Source: DASWJZ01 sp963720705
Lineage (GTDB): Bacteria > Pseudomonadota > Alphaproteobacteria > Rhizobiales > Afifellaceae
DNA length: 64,000 nucleotides
Reading direction: 5' to 3'
Assembly (NCBI GenBank): GCA_963720705.1
Contig: CAVRGJ010000018.1
Span: 48,119-112,118 of the forward strand
Both the position numbers and the translations under genes were made by a program. Below the pieces are notes generated by a model. It had not been told where the DNA came from, did no database searches, and worked only from the letters and a program-made list of their open reading frames with translations. Of this stretch, positions 8,102-16,182 are shown piece after piece; within the stretch, counting starts at the first letter, position 1; each line of letters begins with the position of its first letter.

Positions 8102-8278
8102 AGGCCATCTCCCCCTCACGGGGCGGTCGAGGTCTGGCCGGCGGAGCGAGGCAGTTTCGGGGGGCGATTGTCGCGCGCCCTTCCCCAGTACCCCGGGCAA
8201 AACCCGGGAACTCTCTCCGCTTAGCTGCGTAGCCTCGACCTCCCCGCCGGTGGGAGGTCGCTCCTGCCCCGCGGCCGC
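8102..8278. other. Non-coding stretch with hairpins
   Basis: Between the hypothetical gene and the end of uxuB lies GC-rich DNA that is not convincingly coding in any frame. It contains CCCGGG-caaaa-CCCGGG (8192-8208) and a perfect 9-base inverted repeat (8236-8260). The texture resembles the palindromic intergenic repeats scattered in many alphaproteobacterial genomes. Only one copy is in this window, so repeat status is not shown. Confidence 0.35.
8236..8260 (-). terminator. Hairpin downstream of uxuB
   Basis: CGACCTCCC and GGGAGGTCG form a perfect 9-base stem with a 7-base loop, 18 bases past the uxuB stop on its strand. Without a T-tract it is a candidate terminator or 3' stabiliser. Confidence 0.45.
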
Positions 8279-9772
8279 TCACGCGGCGCCGGGCTCGGCG
8301 GCAACGGCGCGCTTTGCGCCGACCCGATAGAGTTGCGCGAGGCCTTCCGTCACCGCCTCCACGAAGCGAGGATCCGCCGCGAGGTCATCACCGAAGATGG
8401 ACCCGACCCCGAGAAGCGTGCGTGCGAGCTGCTCCGGCGACGGGCCTGCTTCATCCGCAAGCTCTCGGAGGCGCGCGGCGAGCGGATCACGCACATCGAT
8501 TGCAGCGCCCTTCTCGTCGACGCCGGTCACGTAGCGCATCCAGCCGGCGACGCCGAGCGCGAGCCGCCTGAACGGCAGGCCGCGCTTCAGGCAGTCGCGG
8601 ATTGTGCCAAGCAGCCGCTGCGGCAGCTTTTGGCTCCCGTCCATGGCGATCTGCCAGGTGCGATGCTTGAGCGCAGGGTTCTCGAAGCGCGCAACGAGCG
8701 CAGCCTTGTATGCGGCGATGTCGGTGGACGGCGGCACCGCCAGCGTCGGCGTCGCCTCGTCCATGAGCGCCGTGACGAAGCGCGCGAAGCCCGGATCGGC
8801 CATGACGTCGGAGACGACTTGGTAGCCTGCGAGATAGCCGAGATAAGCAAGGCTCGAATGCGCGCCGTTCAAGAGCCTGAGCTTCATGTGCTCGTAGGGC
8901 GCAACGTCGGCGACGAGCTCCGCGCCTGTCGCCTCGAACGCGGGCCGACCGGCCGGAAAGCGGTCCTCGATTACCCATTGCGAGAACGGCTCGGTCACGA
9001 CCGGCCATGCGTCGACGACGCCGAGCGCGCGCGCGATCCGCTCGCGATCGTCATCGGTCGTCGCCGGCGTGATGCGGTCGACCATGGTGGCGGGGCAGGC
9101 AAGCTCGCCGGCAACGTAGGCGCCGAGGTCGGCATCGCGGAGCGCCGCGAAACGGTCGAGGATGCGCTTCACCACATGGCCGTTCGAAGGAAGGTTGTCG
9201 CAAGTCAGCACGGTGAATGGGACGACGCCGGCCGCCCGCCGCCGGGCCAGCGCCTCGACGATGAGACCCGGCACACTCTGCGGCGCATGCGGCTCGGCGA
9301 GGTCGTGGCGGATGTCGGGATGCGCCTCGTTCAAAAGTCCCGTGGCAGGGTCGTGGCAATAGCCCTTCTCGGTGACGGTAAGCGAGACGATGCGGACACG
9401 GCGGTCGGTCATCGCGGCAAGCAGCCGCTCGCGCTCGGAGTCCACAACGAAAACATCTATGATGCTGCCGATGACGCGGAGACGCTCGCCCTCGCCCGAG
9501 CGCACCGACAAAGTATAAAGCCAGTCCTGCGGCTTCAGTGCGTCGCGCGTCGCAGCGCTCCTGAGGCTCGCCCCAACAATTCCCCAAGCGGGCTCCTCGT
9601 GCAGGACATCGTCAAGATGGACCGCCTGATGCGCGCGGTGGAATGCGCCGACGCCGAGATGCACAATGCCAGGCGTGACAGCGCTTCGATCGTAGGCCGG
9701 GCGGCGGACGCTCTGCGGCAGGCCGGCAAGAGAGGCGTTGGAAAGTCTCGCCGGCTCCCCTCTTCCGGTCAC
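8279..9772 (-). CDS. uxuB: D-mannonate oxidoreductase (fructuronate reductase) UxuB
   Basis: NADH-dependent interconversion of D-fructuronate and D-mannonate, second step of glucuronate breakdown. 497 residues of the polyol/mannitol dehydrogenase family: N-terminal nucleotide-binding part with IVHLGVGAFHRAHQA, then TVTEKGYCHD and the C-terminal catalytic helix MKLRLLNGAHSSLAYLG, whose Lys, Asn and His are the family's active-site residues. The family also holds mannitol and tagaturonate enzymes. The adjacent uxaC and manD favour fructuronate. Its start overlaps the uxaC stop by four bases (ATGA), so the two are translationally coupled. Confidence 0.9.
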   Translation of the reverse strand: MTGRGEPARLSNASLAGLPQSVRRPAYDRSAVTPGIVHLGVGAFHRAHQAVHLDDVLHEEPAWGIVGASLRSAATRDALKPQDWLYTLSVRSGEGERLRVIGSIIDVFVVDSERERLLAAMTDRRVRIVSLTVTEKGYCHDPATGLLNEAHPDIRHDLAEPHAPQSVPGLIVEALARRRAAGVVPFTVLTCDNLPSNGHVVKRILDRFAALRDADLGAYVAGELACPATMVDRITPATTDDDRERIARALGVVDAWPVVTEPFSQWVIEDRFPAGRPAFEATGAELVADVAPYEHMKLRLLNGAHSSLAYLGYLAGYQVVSDVMADPGFARFVTALMDEATPTLAVPPSTDIAAYKAALVARFENPALKHRTWQIAMDGSQKLPQRLLGTIRDCLKRGLPFRRLALGVAGWMRYVTGVDEKGAAIDVRDPLAARLRELADEAGPSPEQLARTLLGVGSIFGDDLAADPRFVEAVTEGLAQLYRVGAKRAVAAEPGAA

Positions 9773-11187
9773 AGCTTGTAGGCCTGCTTGACGAGCCGAT
9801 AGGCAAGGTCGCGGGCGACCTCGTGCGCCTCGTCCTCGTCAAGCCGATGCGTGGTGACGAGATTGGCGAGGAAGGCGCAGTCGACGCGGCGCGCCATGTC
9901 GTGGCGCGCGGGGATCGAGAGATAGGCGCGCGTGTCGTCGTTGAAGCCGACGGTGTTGTAGAAGCCGGCGGTCTCCGTCGTCAGCTCGCGGAAGCGGCGC
10001 ATGCCCTCGGGGCTGTCGAAGAACCACCACGGCGGCCCAAGTCTCAAGCACGGATAGTGCCCGGCGAGCGGCGCGAGATCGCGCCCATAGCTCGTCTCGT
10101 CAAGCGTGAAGAGGATCAGCGTGAAGGTCTTCTCGTTGCCGAAGCGGTCGAGGAGCGGCTTCAGCGCACGCACATAGTCAGTCGGCTGCGGAATGTCGGC
10201 GCCCATGTTGCGGCCGAAGTGGCGTAGGATTTCCGGGTTGTGGTCGCGGAACGAGCCCGGATGGAGTTGCATGACGAGCCCGTCGTCGATGCTCATCGCC
10301 GCCATCTCGGTCAGCATCTGGCCGCGGAAAAGGTCAGCCTCATCCGGCGTGAATTCGCCGGAGACGATCTTGTCGAAGAGCGCGGCCGCGTCGACGCGTT
10401 GAAGGCTCGCGGTCCGCGCCGAAGGATGCCCATGGTCGGTGGCCGTTGCGCCCTGCGCCTTGAAGAAGGCGCGGCGGTTCTGGTGCGCTTCGAGGTAGCC
10501 GCTCCAGGTCAGCGTATCGCAGCCGGTGATGTCGCGGAGCTTCACGATGTTGGCCGCAAAGTCGGGAAAATCGGGATCGACGACAGGGTCCGGGCGATAG
10601 GTCGGAAGCACGCGCCCGTCCCAGCCGGATTTTCGGATCTGGGCGTGCTCGGCGAGCGGATCGAGCGGGCTGTCGGTCGTCGCGATCGCCTCGATGTTGA
10701 AGCGCTTGTAGAGTGCGCGCGGCAGGAACTCCGGCGTCTCGAGCGCCGCAGCGATGCGATCGAAATAAAAGTCGGCGACTTCGCCGGATAGCCGCTCCTT
10801 GAAGCCGAAGAGTGTCGCGAAGACGTGGTCGAGCCACATGCGGCTCGGCGTGCCGCGGAAGAGATGGTAGTTCTCCGCGAATATCCGCCACACCGCGCGC
10901 GCGTCGAACTCCGCCTTCTCTCCGGAGAGGGGTGGAATGCCGAGCGCAGAAAGGTCGATGCCCTGGCTGTAGAGCATGCGGAAGATGTAGTGGTCGGGCA
11001 CCACGAAAAGCGTCGCCGGATCGGGAAACGGCGCGTCCTCCGCATACCAGCGCGGATCGGTGTGGCCGTGCGGCGAGACGATGGGCAGGTCCTTGACACC
11101 GGCGTAGAGGCCGCGCGCCACGGCGCGCGTCCCCGGATCGGCCGGAAACAGCCGATCGTCGTCGATCAGACGTAACTTCTCGTTCAA
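9769..11187 (-). CDS. uxaC: Uronate isomerase (glucuronate isomerase) UxaC
   Basis: Isomerises D-glucuronate to D-fructuronate (and galacturonate to tagaturonate), the first intracellular step of hexuronate use. About 472 residues of the amidohydrolase-like fold. It shows the N-terminal SPHGHTDPRWYAED metal motif, then ATTDSPLDPL, VMQLHPGSFRDHN and the C-terminal WWFFDSPEGMRRF and GFNDDTRAYLSIPARHD. I place the start at the TTG at 11187 (reading LNEKLRLIDDDRLFPADP), 25 bases after the TRAP gene stop. The open frame extends to 11262, but that would overlap the transporter gene. It sits between the TRAP importer and uxuB. Confidence 0.92.
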   Translation of the reverse strand: MNEKLRLIDDDRLFPADPGTRAVARGLYAGVKDLPIVSPHGHTDPRWYAEDAPFPDPATLFVVPDHYIFRMLYSQGIDLSALGIPPLSGEKAEFDARAVWRIFAENYHLFRGTPSRMWLDHVFATLFGFKERLSGEVADFYFDRIAAALETPEFLPRALYKRFNIEAIATTDSPLDPLAEHAQIRKSGWDGRVLPTYRPDPVVDPDFPDFAANIVKLRDITGCDTLTWSGYLEAHQNRRAFFKAQGATATDHGHPSARTASLQRVDAAALFDKIVSGEFTPDEADLFRGQMLTEMAAMSIDDGLVMQLHPGSFRDHNPEILRHFGRNMGADIPQPTDYVRALKPLLDRFGNEKTFTLILFTLDETSYGRDLAPLAGHYPCLRLGPPWWFFDSPEGMRRFRELTTETAGFYNTVGFNDDTRAYLSIPARHDMARRVDCAFLANLVTTHRLDEDEAHEVARDLAYRLVKQAYKL

Positions 11188-11212
11188 GGTCGAGGGTCCC
11201 CTTGCGTGGGGT

Positions 11213-12490
11213 TCACATGAGCAGGTTGGGCAGGAAAAGCACCAAGCCGGGCCACAGCGCAAGCACCGCGACGAGGATCAGGACCGCACCGACGAAGGGG
11301 ATCAATTCTACGATGTATTCCTCGACCGGGCATTTGAGCAGGCTGCACACCGTGTACATGCAGACGCCGACCGGCGGCGTCATCGAACCGAGCGTCACGA
11401 TCGTCATCATCAGGATGCCGAAATGCACGTCGTTTACGCCGAGGGGGCGCACGATCGGCAAGAATATCGGGGTGAGCAGCAGAACGAGCACGGTGCTCTC
11501 TATGAAAAGCCCGGCGATGAAGATGAAGAGAAGGATCAGCCCGACGATCGCAAGCGGCTGGCTAGTCAGCGTCGTCAGCGCCGCGGCGACCGTCTGCGGC
11601 GCCTGCTCGAAGATGATGGCGTAGCCGACCATGCCGGAGAAGAGGATGATCAGCATGATCATCCCGACGTCGACCACCGCCTCGCTAAGCGCCGTTGAAA
11701 ATCCTTCCCAGGTGAGATCGCGGTGCACGAACACTCCGACGACCGTCGCATAGACCACCGCGAACGCGCCGACTTCAGACGGCGTGAAGAGCCCGCCGCG
11801 AATGGCGATCAGGAGCGCGAGCGGGAAGATCAGCGCCCACTTCGCCTCCGCGACGGCGTGGAGCACGGCGCGCATCGTCGGGCGCACAGCCGTCTCCGAG
11901 CGATAGTTGCGCCGTCGCGCAATGATCCAGACGGTCGTCATCAGGAGCGCCATCATCATCAGCCCGGGGATGACGCCGGCGAGGAACAGTCGCCCGATCG
12001 AGACGCCGCCGACGAAGCCGTAGAGGATCAGGCCGAGGCTTGGCGGGATGGTCGCGGTGATGAGCGATCCGACGGCGATCACCGCCGAGGTGAAGCCGCG
12101 CGAATAGCCGCGCGCGATCAGGTCGGGTCCAAGGATGCGCGCTTCCATCGCAGCGTCGGCGACGGCCGCGCCGGAGACGCCGCCCATCAGCGTCGAAAGC
12201 ACGATGCAGACTTGGGCGAGCCCGCCGGCCATCCAAGAGACGAGCGTGTTCGAGCAGCCGATGAGCCGCGTCGTGATCCCCGAGTGGTTCATCATGTGGC
12301 CGGCGAGGATGAAGAACGGCACCGCGAGAAGCGGAAAGCTCTGCGAGGCGGTCGCCACCTGCTGCACGCCGATCGAGACGGGAATCGTCCCGTTGGTGAG
12401 AAAGAACGTGAAGCCGGCGATGCCGATCGCGAACGCGATTGGAAGGCCGGCGAGCATCAGGACGAGAAACGTGAGCGAGAGCAGCGTCAC
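11213..12490 (-). CDS. TRAP transporter large permease (DctM type)
   Basis: Membrane subunit that carries the substrate across the inner membrane using an ion gradient. 425 residues with about twelve hydrophobic helices. Typical family segments include an opening MTLLSLTFLVLMLAGLPIAF, GGVSGAAVADAAM and GSMTPPVGVCMYTVCSLL. It overlaps the small subunit by four bases and is followed by uxaC after 25 bases. Position inside the uxaC-uxuB operon suggests that the substrate is a hexuronate (inference). An E. coli-type ExuT is not present here, so this TRAP system would take its place. Confidence 0.92.
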   Translation of the reverse strand: MTLLSLTFLVLMLAGLPIAFAIGIAGFTFFLTNGTIPVSIGVQQVATASQSFPLLAVPFFILAGHMMNHSGITTRLIGCSNTLVSWMAGGLAQVCIVLSTLMGGVSGAAVADAAMEARILGPDLIARGYSRGFTSAVIAVGSLITATIPPSLGLILYGFVGGVSIGRLFLAGVIPGLMMMALLMTTVWIIARRRNYRSETAVRPTMRAVLHAVAEAKWALIFPLALLIAIRGGLFTPSEVGAFAVVYATVVGVFVHRDLTWEGFSTALSEAVVDVGMIMLIILFSGMVGYAIIFEQAPQTVAAALTTLTSQPLAIVGLILLFIFIAGLFIESTVLVLLLTPIFLPIVRPLGVNDVHFGILMMTIVTLGSMTPPVGVCMYTVCSLLKCPVEEYIVELIPFVGAVLILVAVLALWPGLVLFLPNLLM

Positions 12491-12999
12491 AGCACGTCAT
12501 CCAGTTCGCCGCGAACCGGATCGGCGAAGACCAGGCGCTTCTCCGTGCGCCAATGGCGAACGAGGTTCAGAAGGTGGCCGCATAGCGTGATGGCAAGCAG
12601 CAGGCAGCCGATCGGCACCGCGCCGGTTACGAAGGCATAGCTGATGCCGCTGTCGCCATAGACGCGCTGCAGATTGAGCATGGTCAGGCGGTAACCCATC
12701 ACGACCATGATCAGAAGGAAGGCGAGTGTGACGAGCGCGAGTGCGATCTCCACGACGCGGCGGACGCTGTAGGGCAACGGCCGCACCAGTAGGTCCATGC
12801 CGATATGCGCGCGCTTCCGGAGCGCCTGATTGGCGCCGATGAAGCTCACCCAAAGGAAAAGCATCTGCGCGAGGTCGACTGACCAGATCAGCGGATGATC
12901 GAACCAGCGAAGAACGCCGGCGGAGAAAACCAGAACGACGATAACGATGAGGAGGAACTTCCCGAACGCCGCTTCGGCGCGCACCAGAAAAGACAGCAT
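12487..12999 (-). CDS. TRAP transporter small permease (DctQ type)
   Basis: About 170 residues with four membrane helices, the standard DctQ architecture (ADLAQMLFLW-like segment: SVDLAQMLFLWVSFIGANQA; RKRAHIGMDLL after it). It partners the large permease and docks the binding protein. The ATG at 12999 is preferred. A GTG three codons upstream (13008) is also possible. Its stop overlaps the start of the large subunit (ATGA). The binding-protein gene lies 60 bases upstream. Confidence 0.88.
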   Translation of the reverse strand: MLSFLVRAEAAFGKFLLIVIVVLVFSAGVLRWFDHPLIWSVDLAQMLFLWVSFIGANQALRKRAHIGMDLLVRPLPYSVRRVVEIALALVTLAFLLIMVVMGYRLTMLNLQRVYGDSGISYAFVTGAVPIGCLLLAITLCGHLLNLVRHWRTEKRLVFADPVRGELDDVL

Positions 13000-13059
13000 C
13001 GGGCCCACCCCAGCGGACTTGAAACAGGCCGGCTCACTTTCGAGCCGGCCCGCATTATC

Positions 13060-14043
13060 CTATTGGGCGAGGATCGGCTCCAGTTGTTTGCGGAGATCGC
13101 CGTAGCCGAGCTTATCGTAGACCCCGGCGGTCGCCTGCACGAAGGGGGTCACGTCGATCTCGTCGATCTCCACGCCCTTGTCAGCCATCATCTTCTCGTA
13201 GTTGGCGAGCGAGTCTTGCGTCATCTTCGAGGCCTCGTCGCCGGCGGCGAGCGCTTCATCGCGAAGCACCTTCTGAACATCCGCAGGCAAGCCGTCGAAC
13301 CAAGCGCCGCTCGTTACGATGCCGGTGATCAGATTGATGTGGCCGGTCTTCGTGATGTACTTGATGACTTCGTAGAGCCGCGCGCCGTAGGTCGCCGGGT
13401 CCTGCGCCTCAGCCGCGTCGATCACGTGTTGCTGCAGCGCCGGATAGACCTCTGTCCAGCCCATCGGTGTCGGCGTCGCGCCCATGGCGCTGATCGTCTC
13501 CATCCAGACCGGTGCGCCCGGTGTGCGCATGCGGATGCCCTTCAGATCGGCCGGCGTCTTGACAGGGACGTTGGTGAGGAGATGCCGCTCGCCCTGCCAC
13601 CAGTTGAACGAAAGGACCTGCAGGCCGGCATCGTCATGGAGCTTCTTCACCCAGCCCTCGAAGACGTCGGACGTCACGACTTTCCGGATGCCCTCGAACC
13701 CGTGGGCGAGGAACGGCGCGCCGAGAATGCCGAACTCCTTGGTGAACACGGCAAGCCGCCCGCCGTCGACGACGACGGCGACGTTGCCGCCGGCGCGCGC
13801 CTGCTCAAGCACGTCCTCGTCCTTGCCGAGCTGCGAGCTTGGGAAGAGTCGGACCTCGAGCTTGCCGTTCGTCCCTGCCTCGACCTTCTGCTTGAAGATC
13901 TCCAGGCCCTTGTAGAGCGGGTCGTCGGTCGTCAGCGCCGTGTTGACGTTCAGCGTGTAGTCTGCGGCAAGTCCGACTCGCGGCAGCGCCAGCGCGGCGA
14001 CGGCGGCGAGCAGAGCAATTCCAAGACGTGGAAAGCGCTTCAT
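13060..14043 (-). CDS. TRAP transporter substrate-binding protein (DctP type)
   Basis: Periplasmic receptor of the TRAP importer, 327 residues. It has a Sec signal peptide (FPRLGIALLAAVAALALPRVGLA, cut before ADYTLNVNTAL) and a DctP fold. The conserved arginine region LKGIRMRTPGAPVWMETISA is expected to bind the carboxylate of the ligand, which fits a uronate. Start: of two adjacent ATGs, 14043 has the better distance (six bases) from GGGAGGG than 14046. It is the first gene of the operon dctP-dctQ-dctM-uxaC-uxuB, divergent from the GntR-type regulator. Confidence 0.92.
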   Translation of the reverse strand: MKRFPRLGIALLAAVAALALPRVGLAADYTLNVNTALTTDDPLYKGLEIFKQKVEAGTNGKLEVRLFPSSQLGKDEDVLEQARAGGNVAVVVDGGRLAVFTKEFGILGAPFLAHGFEGIRKVVTSDVFEGWVKKLHDDAGLQVLSFNWWQGERHLLTNVPVKTPADLKGIRMRTPGAPVWMETISAMGATPTPMGWTEVYPALQQHVIDAAEAQDPATYGARLYEVIKYITKTGHINLITGIVTSGAWFDGLPADVQKVLRDEALAAGDEASKMTQDSLANYEKMMADKGVEIDEIDVTPFVQATAGVYDKLGYGDLRKQLEPILAQ

Positions 14044-14089
14044 CATTCCCTCCCGGTGCGGATAGCCTGTTTCGAAGTTCTTATTGACT

Positions 14090-14112
14090 GGTATGGTAGT
14101 ATGGCACATACC
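14090..14112. promoter_or_regulatory. Candidate operator between TRAP operon and GntR regulator
   Basis: Inverted repeat GGTATG / CATACC (14090-14095 and 14107-14112) with an 11-base spacer in the 122-base divergent region. An extra copy-like GTATGG lies inside. It follows TTGACT (14084-14089). GntR-family regulators bind such two-fold sites next to their own genes. This is a prediction from symmetry and position only. Confidence 0.4.
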
Positions 14113-14165
14113 GAAGCGCAACAATCTTGTTCGGTTTATCCGACGCTGGCTCGGGGCCAAGAACA

Positions 14166-14951
14166 ATGAGGCGAGGAAACGGACGTTCGGCGGCGAAAGG
14201 CGCCGGCCTTGACCGCTGGCCCGGCGACACGCGCGGCTCAGCCGAGCCCGCCGCACGTCGCGTCTACAGCGAGTTGAGGAGCGCGATCGTCACGATGGCG
14301 CTGACCCCCGGACAAGCGCTTTCGGAGAACGAGATCGCAGCGCGCCTCGGCGTGAGCCGCCAGCCGGTGCGCGAGGCCTTCATCAAGCTGAGCGAAGCCG
14401 GGCTCGTCCGCATCCGCCCGCAGCGCGGCACCTTCGTCGTGAAGATATCGGTGAAGCAGGTGACCGACGCGCGCTTCGTGCGCGAGGCCGTCGAGGTCGC
14501 CGTCGCGCGAAAGGCGAGCGAGGTGATGTCGGCGGACGCGATTGTCGACCTGAAGCGCAACCTCGATGCGCAGCGGGCGGCTGCCGTTGAGGCGGTTCCC
14601 GCCCGCTTCCTCGCGCTCGACGAAGCCTTCCACCGCGGCCTCGCGCATGGCGTCGACTGCGACTATGCATGGCGCGTCGTCGAGGAAGTGAAGGCCCAGA
14701 TGGATCGCGTGCGCTATTTGAGTCTCCCGCAAGCGACGCCGATTTCCCGCCTCGTCGATCAGCACGCCGCGATCCTCGCCGCCGTCGAAACCGGCGACGC
14801 GGACGCCGCCGAGGCGACGGTCCGGACGCACCTTGCGGAGATCCTGACCTCGCTTCCGCTACTCGAGCGGCAGTTCCCGCATCTTTTTGAAGATCACGAG
14901 GACATCGACGCCGCAGCAGCTGCACAGACGGTCGAGACAGTGGGTGCGTAA
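14166..14951 (+). CDS. GntR family regulator, FadR/FCD subfamily
   Basis: About 261 residues. The N-terminal winged helix-turn-helix reads SENEIAARLGVSRQPVREAF followed by the wing RIRPQRGTFV. The C-terminal all-helical FCD domain contains LDEAFHRGLAHG and the ligand/metal-type histidines in RLVDQHAAIL and TVRTHLAEI. FCD regulators of this kind (UxuR, ExuR, LldR) sense small carboxylates. The position between the divergent TRAP-uxaC-uxuB operon and manD, nine bases upstream of manD, makes a uronate or mannonate the likely inducer. I prefer the ATG at 14166 to the TTG at 14127. Confidence 0.88.
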   Translation: MRRGNGRSAAKGAGLDRWPGDTRGSAEPAARRVYSELRSAIVTMALTPGQALSENEIAARLGVSRQPVREAFIKLSEAGLVRIRPQRGTFVVKISVKQVTDARFVREAVEVAVARKASEVMSADAIVDLKRNLDAQRAAAVEAVPARFLALDEAFHRGLAHGVDCDYAWRVVEEVKAQMDRVRYLSLPQATPISRLVDQHAAILAAVETGDADAAEATVRTHLAEILTSLPLLERQFPHLFEDHEDIDAAAAAQTVETVGA

Positions 14952-14960
14952 GGAAGCGTC

Positions 14961-16170
14961 ATGAAGATTACGGAAGCGAAGGTCATCGTCACTTGCCCGG
15001 GCCGCAATTTCGTCACCGTGAAGATCGTCACCGACGAAGGCCTCTACGGCATCGGCGACGCCACGCTGAACGGGCGCGAGCTCGCGGTCGCCTCATATCT
15101 CAAAGATCACGTCGCACCCCTCCTCGTCGGGCGCGACCCGCGCCAGATCGAGGACATCTGGCACTATCTCGCCAAGGGCGCCTATTGGCGGCGCGGCCCG
15201 GTGACGATGGCCTCGGTCGGCGCGGTCGACACAGCGCTTTGGGACATCAAGGCGAAGATCGCCGGCCTGCCGCTCTACGAGATTCTCGGCGGCAAGAGCC
15301 GTTCCGGCGTGATGGTCTACGGCCACGCCAACGGCAAAGACATCGCCGAGACGCTCGACGCTGTCGGGGAGTACCTCGAAAAGGGCTACAAGGCGGTGCG
15401 TGCGCAGTCCGGTATTCCCGGCCTCGATTCCGTTTACGGCGTGGCGCGCGGCAAGCTCTACTACGAGCCGGCGGTGAAGGGCCTCGCCGAAGAGTTGATC
15501 TGGTCGACGGAGAAGTACCTCGACTTCGCCCCCAAGCTCTTCGACGCCGTGCGCGAGAAGTTCGGCTTCGGCTTTCATCTCCTCCATGACGTGCATCATC
15601 GGCTGACGCCGATCGAGGCGGCGCGGCTCGGCAAGAGCCTCGAGCCCCATCGCCTCTTCTGGCTGGAGGACCCGACGCCGGCGGAGAACCAGGAGGCGCT
15701 GAAGCTGATCCGCGAGCACACCGTCACGCCGATCGCCATCGGCGAGGTGTTCAACTCCATCCACGACTGCCGCGAGATCATCCAGAACCAGCTCTGCGAC
15801 TACATCCGCACCGCTGTCGTGCATGCCGGCGGCATCACGCAGCTTCGAAAGATCGCGATGCTCGCGGAACTCTACCAGATCAGGACCGGCTGCCACGGCG
15901 CCACCGACCTCTCGCCGATCTGCATGGGCGCGGCGCTGCACTTCGATCTCTGGGTGCCGAATTTCGGCGTGCAGGAATACATGCACCACACCGAAGAGAC
16001 CGACGCGGTCTTTCCGCACGCCTATCAGTTTCAGCGACGGCTACCTCTATCCCGGAGACGTGCCCGGCCACGGCGTCGATATCGACGAGAAGCTCGCCGC
16101 GAAATACGAATACGACCCGGCCTATTTGCCGGTCGCCCGTCTCGAAGACGGGACAATGTGGAGCTGGTGA
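14961..16170 (+). CDS. manD: D-mannonate dehydratase ManD, enolase superfamily (frameshifted)
   Basis: Dehydrates D-mannonate to 2-keto-3-deoxy-D-gluconate, so here it would fill the role of UxuA. About 402 residues once repaired. Family landmarks: MKITEAKVIVTCPGRNFVT, KGAYWRRGPVTM, VYGHANGKDI, the metal ligands in HLLHDVHHR, WLEDPTPAENQEA and IGEVFN, then RTGCHGATDLSP and the C-terminal PGHGVDIDEKLAAKY...ARLEDGTMWSW. The first frame runs to PHAYQF, and the next frame continues with SDGYLYPGDVPG. One extra base in the T-run at about 16029-16031 explains the break. It is cotranscribed with the GntR regulator upstream. Confidence 0.9.
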
Positions 16171-16182
16171 GGCGGACGCAGC

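Noticed and set aside
8192..8208. CCCGGG-caaaa-CCCGGG as part of a CRISPR or repeat array
   Set aside because: Only one pair is present, with no regularly spaced further units. It is at most a hairpin.
8333..9781. Plus-strand open frame (482 codons) over uxuB
   Set aside because: Antisense shadow of a clear dehydrogenase gene. Composition is Arg/Glu/Ala-rich without motifs.
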